This document shows positions 7,012-14,316 of a stretch of 21,813 nt of DNA, piece by piece; the first letter of the stretch is position 1; every line of letters starts with the position of its first letter. This stretch comes from a virus. Both the position numbers and the translations under genes were made by a program. The notes under the pieces were generated by a model. It was not told the origin of the DNA. It ran no database searches and worked only from the letters and a program-made list of their open reading frames with translations. Location of the stretch: IMG/VR virus record IMGVR_UViG_3300020459_001052, positions 1 through 21,813 of that record, one strand, 5' to 3'.

Positions 7012-9107
7012 CAGTTAAACACCTTTAGAGGATTGTTTCCAGAATTCAATGCAGCAATCAAATCCTGAGTATGTGCATTACCAGTTGGCAACACAGTTGG
7101 TTTTTTACTCTTTGCTGCATTTTCTGCTGAAGCAGTTTGCTCTGCATGTTTAGCAGCAACTGCTTTAACCTTTTCATTAGCAGCCTGAGCAATTTGTTGG
7201 ACTTGCTGAATCATAGTAACTTGTGCTTGCTTCTTCTCTGTCTTTGCAGCATCAACCTTTTCCTTCTCTTCCTTTATAGTCTTTGTGCTACCCATTGATC
7301 CTGATGATCCATCTGAAGTAATATTAGCCAATTGTTCTTTTATTCCAACAGGATTAAATGCTGAGCTAAGAGAAGATGATAAACCAGAAAGTCCATCTAA
7401 TGCTCCTTGAGTTCCACCTGAAAACGCATCTTGAAATCCCTTAATAAAAGTTTCCCAAGGATTTACTGGTTTAGTATCTTCAGATTTGGAAGTACCATCA
7501 GACTTAAGTTCTTCACTCTTGACAGGTTCAATCAATTTATCTGCGAGTTTAGTTGCTTTAGGTTCAACAGCTTTGATACCAGCATAGTTTGTCAGTAAGG
7601 TTTTCAATTTAGCAGGAGCCTTACTGTCAGTCATATAATTTTCACGGAATAACTGATCAGCACCAGCAGAGGCATCAGATGCATTATTAACACCCTTATA
7701 TCCTTTCCAATCTTTATACCAACGGTTCACTAAGTAATTAGTTGCCTCTTGAGCACTCTCAAAGTTTTTAAATTCTGCATCTTGAGGAACAACTTTTCCA
7801 TTCACTTCTTCCCAAGTTGCACTTGTTGTTCCACCAGTGCCAGGCACTGCTTTGAGTCCGTAATAATTATGCTTACCACCTACTGCTCTACCCCAATCAG
7901 ACTCATTAGCAAACTGTGCAGCAACTAAATTGGGATACTTAGCACCTGCTTTCTCTGCCATACCTTTAATTTGTGCCCACTTCTCTTCATTGGTTCCGTC
8001 AATGTCAATTTGACCACCTTCAGCAAAACCTGGATTTAAATTACCACCAAAGAAGGTATCCATATTAAATCCCATATTCTGACCTTCGCTCATTCTTTGA
8101 CCCATTAAACCAGGATTATTTCTGGTTGCTGGTGTATCAACAGGAACTACAAAACCACCACCTGATTTCTGTGCAACATATTCTGTGCCATGACCAATAA
8201 ATGAAGTAGTTTTACCACCATCTAATGATACTGGATATCCAGTCATTGGACCTTGTATCCAACCACCTTTTGCCATTTCAGGCGTTTCTGCGTCTACACC
8301 ATCTTTACCAGCTTCACCTTGAAGATCTTCTTTAGTCATGGCCTGATAAGCTAATAGACCACCACCTATAAGTAGACCAGCTACACCTGCTCGTTTCAAT
8401 GAACTTTTCAATTTCTTCTTACTCCCTGTCAAAGTTTTAATGAGTAATTTAAATACTGTACCAATATCTTCTAATATCTTTAATGGATTTGTCAACCATC
8501 TAATTGCAATAAACAATCCTGCAAAATCAGCAAGTCCTCCAAGTAAACTCCCTAATTTTTCCCACCAATTTTTAGAAGGATCAAAGAAGGTGTATAAATT
8601 ATCAATTAATCCAACTATCCTATCGCCAAGAAAGGTTGATACTGCTTTAAAAAATTTACCTAAAACCTCTATAGTCTTCTTTATTTTAGCAGTATTCTCA
8701 GGATTTGACAACCATTGCATAATAGGTTGAGCAAGAGCCAAGGTCATAAAATCTTTAAACAGATTAAATATCCCTTCCAAGAAACCAGGCATTTTTGGTC
8801 CTTCTAACTCTTCAACCTCTACAATTTCTTCGTCATCATCAGTTTGCGGTCCTGTAAATTGTGGAGCAAATCCAGTATCCACATCAGCACTTATACTCTC
8901 AAATACACGCCTTTGTGTTTCAACAAAATCCTTAAGAACATTTCCAATTGAATTTATAGTAGATCCCTGATTATTAGTTGCTTCTATATTTTTATTCAGA
9001 GATTCAACAAGACTTTTCTGTGCTTTATCACCTGTACGAGCTTTCTCAGGTTTTACAAACTTGTAAAAATCTATCTTTGCTGGTTTTTTAGCGACAACTT
9101 TTGGCAT
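7011..9107 (-). CDS. Large tail protein with GH73-type peptidoglycan hydrolase domain
   Basis: 698 residues. Residues about 1-220 are paralogous to the protein encoded upstream (shared YKFVxP near the start and WLSNPENT at 132-139), followed by a short hydrophobic segment (241-253) and Gly-rich loops (MAKGGWIQG, FAEGGQI) of the kind seen in tail-length proteins. Residues about 372-510 form a glucosaminidase domain of the FlgJ/GH73 type: AAQFANESDWGR with catalytic E402, then NYYGLK (414-419), then WYKDWKGYKG. The tail is Ser/Ala/Lys-rich coiled coil (about 625-665). The enzyme would cut the cell wall during DNA entry. This fits the absence of a lysozyme domain in the gp5-type spike of this phage. 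Start and stop are both overlapped by neighbours. The hydrolase domain is confident; structural placement is inferred from gene order. Confidence 0.8.
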   Translation of the reverse strand: MPKVVAKKPAKIDFYKFVKPEKARTGDKAQKSLVESLNKNIEATNNQGSTINSIGNVLKDFVETQRRVFESISADVDTGFAPQFTGPQTDDDEEIVEVEELEGPKMPGFLEGIFNLFKDFMTLALAQPIMQWLSNPENTAKIKKTIEVLGKFFKAVSTFLGDRIVGLIDNLYTFFDPSKNWWEKLGSLLGGLADFAGLFIAIRWLTNPLKILEDIGTVFKLLIKTLTGSKKKLKSSLKRAGVAGLLIGGGLLAYQAMTKEDLQGEAGKDGVDAETPEMAKGGWIQGPMTGYPVSLDGGKTTSFIGHGTEYVAQKSGGGFVVPVDTPATRNNPGLMGQRMSEGQNMGFNMDTFFGGNLNPGFAEGGQIDIDGTNEEKWAQIKGMAEKAGAKYPNLVAAQFANESDWGRAVGGKHNYYGLKAVPGTGGTTSATWEEVNGKVVPQDAEFKNFESAQEATNYLVNRWYKDWKGYKGVNNASDASAGADQLFRENYMTDSKAPAKLKTLLTNYAGIKAVEPKATKLADKLIEPVKSEELKSDGTSKSEDTKPVNPWETFIKGFQDAFSGGTQGALDGLSGLSSSLSSAFNPVGIKEQLANITSDGSSGSMGSTKTIKEEKEKVDAAKTEKKQAQVTMIQQVQQIAQAANEKVKAVAAKHAEQTASAENAAKSKKPTVLPTGNAHTQDLIAALNSGNNPLKVFN

Positions 9108-11110
9108 TACTTACTAAGCAAAGGTGAAGGTCTTGTTACAATTACTTCTGCAGGACTATTTATTGGTACCGCAGTAGGTACTGCTTCTGCAAACGCAATT
9201 GGAATTGGAATTGGAACAGATTCAATATCATTAGACATCATAGCAAATTCTGCAGAGAATGAAGGAATACGTTTCTTCTCTACCCTCTTAAATGGTGATG
9301 CTGGAGAAACTCCACCAACTGAAGTTGGGTTTATAGATGATATTGAAGACTGACCATATTTACTGGCAGATCCTATTAAACCACCCATTGCCTTCCCTTC
9401 TATACTTTCAGTTGCATCAATCTTTTCTAATTGACCCTTTTCACCCTTTTCACCACCAGTAAGCATACTAATAATTTGTCCTAAATCGGGCAATTTACTT
9501 ATAACACCCTCTATCTTACCTTTAGCAGCAGTTGCACCAGGTACCAAATCTATCAAACCTTCTTCTGCTCCCATTACAGTTTCAGGAAACATATCTCTAC
9601 CAAACATATAAGCATCAAGTGCTAAAGAACCTGGCCACATACCAGCAATATCCAATGCTCCAGATACAGATTCAATTATACCTCCAACTAAGTCTCCACT
9701 AGCAAATCTATCATATGCAAAAAGTATATTAATAAGACCACCAATCCAAGGCAATGCTTTAGCACCCATTTTCTTAGCAATACTTGCAGCACCATCAAGA
9801 GACTGAAGACCAATTTTCTTAAGCAACTTCTCCAAACCAGGAATCTTCATTAGATTCTTCATTAATGAATCTTTCAAAGCTAAAATAGGTTTTAAAGCTG
9901 GTTCCAAAAACTCCATAAGAGGAGTCATTATCTTTTTACTAATACCATCCTGTACATTTTTAGCCTGTTTACCAAACCAATCGCCAGCAGCTTTTGTTGC
10001 ATTATCATATTGATTTCTTAAACTTTGACCAAAATTGGCCATCCGTTTCATATTATCATTAAAACCTTTAACAGCCCAATCACTCACAGAATCAATAAGA
10101 TCACCAGTAGCAGTTGTTATTTTATTCCACCAACCACTCTTAGGTTTTACACCTTTAATCTTTCTTGCTTGAGTAAGTGCGTCTTTTACTGTGGATCCAC
10201 CTTCTCTTGCCTTTTTAAATGCACGTATCTGATCATCATCTAAACCCAAATCAGAAAGTTTAATTTCTGACTTAAGTTTATTTCTTATAGTGCCATCAGG
10301 ATCAATTATCTGTTTCTTTTTTACCTTTTTATAATTACCATCACCATCTACTCCACCACCCTTATTCTTTTGTCTATTATTCAATTCATCTCCATCTGGT
10401 CCTTTGAAGGGGTTTATATCTGATAACAGACCAGAAAGCCAAATAATATCATTAATTAATGAAAATGGATTCAGTAGATACTTTATTCCTGCAAGACCTA
10501 CTAATAGTTCTCCAAAACCCTTTAACCTCTCCCAAAAACTAGCTTCACCATCTATTAAAGTAGTAAATCCTTCAAGAACATTATTAGCAAAACCTCCCAT
10601 CCATTTGGCTAAAGTGCCAAATACCACACCTGCTTTTTCAACAGTAGATTTGAGTTTCTCAGTATTAGCAGGATCCTTCATCCAATCAAGAAGTTCTTTA
10701 GCTATAACTAATCCAACAATATCCTTTAAAAAATTAGCAAGTGGTGCGATAGTTTTATTAATCCATGCTAAAAATGGATTCTCTATCTCTTCTATTTCTT
10801 CTTCTTCCTCATCTGTAGGTTCGGGTTTATCAGATGTAGTTGTTCCAGGTTTCTTACCTTCCTGTCTATTCTCTGCTGCTAAATCCCTCTGCCTTCTTAT
10901 CTTCTTCTTCTTTTGCTTTTTTTGTTCATTCAAGAACTTCAAATATGAATTATTACCTGATACAATAACTTCTAATGTTGCTCCAATCCCTTCTACAGTT
11001 TTTCCAATCCTATTCTGAGCAACTAAAAGGTTACCCGAAGCTTCAGTCGCAGGAGTAGCAGATGCTGCCACGACTGGACTCACAAATTTATAGGATTTTA
11101 TTTTAGCCAC
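9107..11110 (-). CDS. Large tail protein, tape-measure or hub-like, paralogue of the tail lysin
   Basis: 667 residues starting with GTG at 11110, with AAGGAG ten bases upstream. Order: YKFVSP start, Lys/Arg-rich coil (64-75), a run of glutamates (101-110), an amphipathic to hydrophobic region (112-230) containing WMKDPANT (143-150), a basic linker, and a second hydrophobic region (about 425-560: ALPWIGGLINILFAYDRF and neighbours) ending in a MGGLIG loop. Residues 109-220 align with 102-211 of the next gene without large gaps. It lies directly after the putative frameshifted gp26 pair. In long-tailed phages that position is held by the tape measure protein; in T4 gp29 (590 residues) holds the related place. 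A tape-measure role is inference; a virion structural role is well supported by context. Confidence 0.65.
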   Translation of the reverse strand: MAKIKSYKFVSPVVAASATPATEASGNLLVAQNRIGKTVEGIGATLEVIVSGNNSYLKFLNEQKKQKKKKIRRQRDLAAENRQEGKKPGTTTSDKPEPTDEEEEEIEEIENPFLAWINKTIAPLANFLKDIVGLVIAKELLDWMKDPANTEKLKSTVEKAGVVFGTLAKWMGGFANNVLEGFTTLIDGEASFWERLKGFGELLVGLAGIKYLLNPFSLINDIIWLSGLLSDINPFKGPDGDELNNRQKNKGGGVDGDGNYKKVKKKQIIDPDGTIRNKLKSEIKLSDLGLDDDQIRAFKKAREGGSTVKDALTQARKIKGVKPKSGWWNKITTATGDLIDSVSDWAVKGFNDNMKRMANFGQSLRNQYDNATKAAGDWFGKQAKNVQDGISKKIMTPLMEFLEPALKPILALKDSLMKNLMKIPGLEKLLKKIGLQSLDGAASIAKKMGAKALPWIGGLINILFAYDRFASGDLVGGIIESVSGALDIAGMWPGSLALDAYMFGRDMFPETVMGAEEGLIDLVPGATAAKGKIEGVISKLPDLGQIISMLTGGEKGEKGQLEKIDATESIEGKAMGGLIGSASKYGQSSISSINPTSVGGVSPASPFKRVEKKRIPSFSAEFAMMSNDIESVPIPIPIAFAEAVPTAVPINSPAEVIVTRPSPLLSK

Positions 11111-11294
11111 TAACTTGTTGCTCCTTGTAACGTCTTTCCTCTTCCTTAAGGAATGTTATCAACATATTAACGTAAATTTCCTTCTCCCAAGGCATCAAGT
11201 TTTCAATATATTCAATATTCCACTTGTGGTGGTGCATTAATGCAAAATTAGCCTCATAATAAGTTCTTAAATTATTGTGTAGAAGGGCTACCCG
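11103..11294 (-). CDS. Second frame of a gp26 frameshift product (tail assembly chaperone extension)
   Basis: This frame encodes 63 residues beginning RVALLHNNLRTYYEANFALM and ending QQVSG, with TAA at 11103. It has a compact conserved-looking core (YYEANF, HHHKW, MPWEKEIYV, FLKEEE) typical of small partners of phage tail assembly chaperones. The frame is open only from 11312 and has no ATG, GTG or TTG before the ATG at 11237, which would remove the first 19 residues and has no well-spaced ribosome-binding site. A -1 slip of ribosomes on the gp26 message at TTTTTTC (11300-11294) enters exactly this frame and would give a 299-residue fusion. It sits where T4 has gene 51, but I do not claim homology to gp51. 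Its end overlaps the GTG start of the next gene by eight bases. Confidence 0.7.
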   Translation of the reverse strand, partial: RVALLHNNLRTYYEANFALMHHHKWNIEYIENLMPWEKEIYVNMLITFLKEEERRYKEQQVSG

Positions 11295-12001
11295 AAAAAA
11301 CTGGTTAATCCCTCAAGCACAACTTCAGATTTCACTTTTGTTTTGGGGTTGGTCACTTCAACAGTGTGTGATAACTTAGGCATTGTTTCAAAAAAGGTTT
11401 GAACCATTTGAAACTGCTTGGTATTCATATCACCAAAGAATTCCATTAATTCTTTCTTTGGTTGATCCTTGCATGGATAAACTTGCTGAGAATCAGCAAT
11501 ACTTTCAGCACAACCTGCTGCAAGTTCAAATATTTGATCCATATCAGTTACACCTTCACCTGTAAAGTTTGATTTAACAAACATATCCAAACTAGGATAA
11601 CCCATAGTTAATATAACTTCATCACTCAATTTAAGAGTTTTAGTATGATTTGGATCTTTTTTAACTTCAATTTCATCTAATGGAATTGAAACTTTCACTG
11701 CAGTTTCATTATCATCAGGACATGTAACAGACACATCCACATTCTCACCAACAGATCTGGTGCGAATTTTCAAGAAAAGAAATTCAATATCGAATGTAGA
11801 TAGACTATTTACACTCTTCATATTAGTGCATGATAAAAGAATGTTCTTAACTGCGTTAATTAAATCTTTTTGCTCACCTGTTTCCATTGCAAGAAATAGA
11901 AGTTTTTCTTCTTTTACTAGAAATGGTCTATATTTAACAGTTTTACCAGACGAAGGTAATTTTAAATGATATTCAGGTACATTTAGCTTTGGTAATGCCA
12001 T
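11288..12001 (-). CDS. 26: gp26-type baseplate hub/tail assembly protein
   Basis: 237 residues in the zero frame. It starts MALPKLNVPEYHLKLPSSGK, followed by VKYRPFLVKEEKLLFLAMET, a central SxFDIEFLFLKIRTRSVGE segment and a strand domain with TCPDDN. The helical C-terminus ends LEGLTSFFG. This matches the T4 baseplate protein family (gp26; 208 residues in T4), which acts in building the central hub. Its last codons contain the slip sequence TTTTTTC preceded by GAGGG, so a fraction of ribosomes probably continues in the -1 frame. The next genes are two large tail proteins, the usual clients of tail assembly chaperones. Family assignment is firm. Confidence 0.87.
   Translation of the reverse strand: MALPKLNVPEYHLKLPSSGKTVKYRPFLVKEEKLLFLAMETGEQKDLINAVKNILLSCTNMKSVNSLSTFDIEFLFLKIRTRSVGENVDVSVTCPDDNETAVKVSIPLDEIEVKKDPNHTKTLKLSDEVILTMGYPSLDMFVKSNFTGEGVTDMDQIFELAAGCAESIADSQQVYPCKDQPKKELMEFFGDMNTKQFQMVQTFFETMPKLSHTVEVTNPKTKVKSEVVLEGLTSFFG
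11294..11314 (-). promoter_or_regulatory. Putative programmed -1 ribosomal frameshift signal
   Basis: In the gp26 zero frame the codons are AGT TTT TTC GGG TAG, so the heptamer T TTT TTC (11300-11294) fits X XXY YYZ and both tRNAs can re-pair after a -1 slip. A Shine-Dalgarno-like GAGGG (11314-11310) lies nine bases upstream, a spacing like that of the stimulator in E. coli dnaX. Downstream, GGG(TAG)CCC and GTAG/CTAC allow only weak hairpins. The zero-frame stop comes two codons after the slip site. Confidence 0.7.
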
Positions 12002-12023
12002 ATAAAGTTCAATTCAGTAATTA

Positions 12024-12031
12024 TATTTAGG
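12024..12031 (-). promoter_or_regulatory. Late-type box (CCTAAATA) before gp26
   Basis: Minus-strand CCTAAATA at 12031-12024 overlaps the stop of the tube-like gene and lies about 22 bases before the gp26 ATG at 12001. It matches six of eight bases of TATAAATA, and the same octamer occurs before gp4 (13255-13262). It is suggestive only, because TAA stop codons in AT-rich DNA make such matches by chance. Confidence 0.35.
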
Positions 12032-12806
12032 AGTTATTCTGATCTTGTTGTAGATCTGCTGTAACACCAGTTTCACCTGTTACGAGATAAGATCTACCTA
12101 AGTTGTCAATAGTGTCAGCACCATAGAATCTATATCTCTCATAGAAGAATCCAATATCAAGTTTTAATAAAGATGCTTGCTCATTATTCAATGCCATTGT
12201 TCCAATATTCATTGGAAATGCATTTCTTATATCATATATACCAACTAACTGATCATCCCTATATCTCTCAACATCAGATATCGCAACTCCAATCTTCCTT
12301 AAGAAAGCTTTAACTGCATCAGGTAGTGTTATCTTTTCTCCTCCACCTCTCTCCCATTTGAAGATATAAAGATGAGGGCAAGTATAATTCTCATAATAAT
12401 CAGTCATCTGATTTGAATCAGGAGACATGAGATGAACCCATCTTTCAAAAATCATCCTAGTCTTATGGTTTCTAGGTAATGTAAATGAAATGTTTATTTG
12501 ACTGAATGAAGATGATGTTGCATAGTTATATGCTGATCCAATATTCGTAATTGATGCTGTAGTTACTTGCTTACTTGGTAAATTAACTGTATCAGCATAC
12601 AAATTCAAATATTTGGCATTATCACCAGTTTCCAACAAATACTTACTAGTAGGATAATAAAAACCTGACCTAAAAACAATAGGTGTGCTAAATTGCACAG
12701 AATATCTATTACTGAAGCTAGGGTTATTGTTATTACCCTTAAACCATTCAGAGAATTCGGTTAATCTTGCTCTAGGTGTTTGCTTAGATGCTCCGTTTAA
12801 ATCCAT
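12027..12806 (-). CDS. Tail tube-like protein (gp54/gp19 fold)
   Basis: 259 residues. The pattern is that of T4 gp19-type tube subunits: an early strand (NRYSVQFSTPIVF), a loop with VNLPSKQV, the long strand SFSQINISFTLP, a helix (RMIFERWVHLMSP), YYENYTCPHLYIFKWERG, and the closing pair VGIYDIRNAFPMNIGTMALNNEQASLLKLDIGFFYERYRF. In T4 the gp54 tail tube initiator has this fold and works next to gp48, which is encoded close by on the opposite strand. A tube initiator is therefore the most likely role, with another baseplate-proximal tube protein as the alternative. It lies four bases after gp4 and shares its transcript. Confidence 0.62.
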   Translation of the reverse strand: MDLNGASKQTPRARLTEFSEWFKGNNNNPSFSNRYSVQFSTPIVFRSGFYYPTSKYLLETGDNAKYLNLYADTVNLPSKQVTTASITNIGSAYNYATSSSFSQINISFTLPRNHKTRMIFERWVHLMSPDSNQMTDYYENYTCPHLYIFKWERGGGEKITLPDAVKAFLRKIGVAISDVERYRDDQLVGIYDIRNAFPMNIGTMALNNEQASLLKLDIGFFYERYRFYGADTIDNLGRSYLVTGETGVTADLQQDQNNS

Positions 12807-12810
12807 AGTT

Positions 12811-13239
12811 TTAGATCTTTAATTCCTTCTCAGTTATTATCATAAATTTCCAATTATGGTCTTTGCAGAATTCGGTTGCTGCTTTCCACTTTGCACTATT
12901 TACACTCCAAGTAACAACTTCACGAATATAAGTCTTAGTAATTTTCTTTTGAGTTTTAGGTTCTTTCGTCTGTCTGAATGGTTTTACTTCAATTAGATAT
13001 TTTTTGTTAGCAATTTTTACATAAAAATCGGGAAAATATCTATGTCGTTTACCATCAGTAGGAGAAATGTAAGGAATTGCAATTTCCTCACTACCCCACT
13101 CAGCCACAGAAGGTGTATCATCACACCATCGCATGAATTTATATTCCCAAGATGACCTATAAATGATATTTTTTGGATCACCTTTATACTTTCTTGGTCT
13201 CGAAGGTGTATAACGACCCTGATACCTCATAAATAACAT
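12811..13239 (-). CDS. 4: gp4-type head completion protein (TnsA-like nuclease fold)
   Basis: 142 residues from ATG at 13239; an in-frame ATG at 13230 (giving MRYQGRY) is equally possible and leaves more room for a late-promoter leader. Motifs: KYKGDPKNIIYRSSWEYKFMRWCDD, HRYFPDFYVK and LIEVKPF. E32, D71 and E84-V-K86 sit where TnsA/PD-(D/E)XK nucleases have their metal-binding residues. T4 gp4 is about 150 residues and closes filled heads so that tails can join; its nuclease activity is suggested by the fold. The gene is divergent from gp48 with a 22-base gap. The family call is strong. Confidence 0.87.
   Translation of the reverse strand: MLFMRYQGRYTPSRPRKYKGDPKNIIYRSSWEYKFMRWCDDTPSVAEWGSEEIAIPYISPTDGKRHRYFPDFYVKIANKKYLIEVKPFRQTKEPKTQKKITKTYIREVVTWSVNSAKWKAATEFCKDHNWKFMIITEKELKI
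13228..13235 (+). promoter_or_regulatory. Late-type promoter box (CATAAATA) for gp48-gp53
   Basis: Plus-strand CATAAATA at 13228-13235 matches seven of eight bases of TATAAATA and is identical to the box before the gp5-type gene. A start about six bases downstream would give a leader of about 20 bases before the GTG at 13262. It lies within the first codons of the divergent gp4 gene. Confidence 0.55.
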
Positions 13240-13254
13240 AGTAAGTGCTGATTC

Positions 13255-13262
13255 TATTTAGG
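13255..13262 (-). promoter_or_regulatory. Late-type box (CCTAAATA) for gp4 and downstream hub genes
   Basis: Minus-strand CCTAAATA at 13262-13255 is the only promoter-like sequence upstream of gp4. With the plus-strand box at 13228-13235 it makes a back-to-back arrangement in which each promoter overlaps the start region of the other transcript. Confidence 0.45.
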
Positions 13263-14314
13263 TGGCTTCTACAATTCTCAAATATCCATTAAAAGCCCCT
13301 GTTGAAGGAGACTATCTTGATAGTGAAGATGCTCCCACAGGAAGAACCGATTATTTAAGGATACAGAGGTTTAGAACAAACTACGCACAATCCCAAAATG
13401 GGTATGGTGGCGATAATCTTCCAAACAATAACGTTTCTACATCTTTAAGTCCCAATATTGCATATTTGAATATACCTCCTGGTCTAACTACTAGTTACCA
13501 AGCGGATTATGATCAAATCAATATGGGTACTCTTGGTGTTCTAGCAGCACAAACTGCTGCTGGTATTGCTGGTGGTGGAAATGCAACAGATACAATTACA
13601 TCATCATTACAATCAGCAGCATCATCGGCATTTCCAGAAATGGCGTATAATAAAGGTGCTTCAATTACTCAAAGCCTTGGATCAACACTTGGTATGGATA
13701 CAGGTGTTACTGGTGGTGCATTACAAGCACTAACAAAGGGAAGGATTATGAATCCTTTTACAGAGCAAGTTTATAATGGAATTCCTTTTAGGAATCACAC
13801 TTTTGACTTTAAAATGTTTGCTCGTAATAAAAAAGATGCAGAATCTATTATGAGTATTATTAAATACTTAAAAATGGGTACTGTGCCTTGTCTTGGAGAT
13901 GCAGATGCTGGAGAACTTGACTTATTATCACAAGGCACTAGTGGAGATGGTACCACTACTAGTAATGGTAATACTAATGGATTTACTGCACAAACTACTA
14001 CAGGTCAAATTAACACATCTGGTAGATTCCTATTAGTCCCAGATAAGTTTTTATTAGAATTTGTAAGAATGGATCCAAGAACAGATTCAATTACAAGATT
14101 ACCACATTATAGATTCCATCCATGTGTTTGCACTAATGTTACTGTAAATTACACACCAGATGGTCAATATGTATCTTTTAAAGATGCTATTGCAGATTTA
14201 TCATATGATGAGACTACAGGATCAAGACAGTTACTTGTACCTGCTGTCCAACTAACTCTAAATTTCTCAGAGACTAGAATTATGACTAAACAAGATGTAA
14301 TTGCTGGATACTAA
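13262..14314 (+). CDS. 48: gp48-type baseplate tail tube cap/initiator
   Basis: 350 residues from a GTG start, the only start before a long stretch without ATG. Residues 1-50 are polar, then a Gly/Ala-rich segment (about 90-155). The tube-like core follows: NPFTEQVYNGIPFRNHTFDFKMFARNKKDAESIMSIIKYLK, RFLLVPDKFLLEFVRM, YRFHPCVCTNVTVNYTPDGQYVSF, and a closing LVPAVQLTLNFSETRIMTKQDV. T4 gp48 (364 residues) shares this plan, with the 'RSTEDLMAIINIYQYF' helix and final ITMREI strand at matching places. gp48 tops the baseplate and starts tail tube growth with gp54. The stop is two bases before the gp53 ATG. The family call is good despite low identity. Confidence 0.82.
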   Translation: MASTILKYPLKAPVEGDYLDSEDAPTGRTDYLRIQRFRTNYAQSQNGYGGDNLPNNNVSTSLSPNIAYLNIPPGLTTSYQADYDQINMGTLGVLAAQTAAGIAGGGNATDTITSSLQSAASSAFPEMAYNKGASITQSLGSTLGMDTGVTGGALQALTKGRIMNPFTEQVYNGIPFRNHTFDFKMFARNKKDAESIMSIIKYLKMGTVPCLGDADAGELDLLSQGTSGDGTTTSNGNTNGFTAQTTTGQINTSGRFLLVPDKFLLEFVRMDPRTDSITRLPHYRFHPCVCTNVTVNYTPDGQYVSFKDAIADLSYDETTGSRQLLVPAVQLTLNFSETRIMTKQDVIAGY

Positions 14315-14316
14315 AA

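Noticed and set aside
10404-11018. Plus-strand frame of 204 residues opposite the 667-residue tail protein
   Set aside because: It is fully antisense to a well-supported gene, with Ser/Phe/Leu-rich composition typical of a shadow frame and no ribosome-binding site or family motif.
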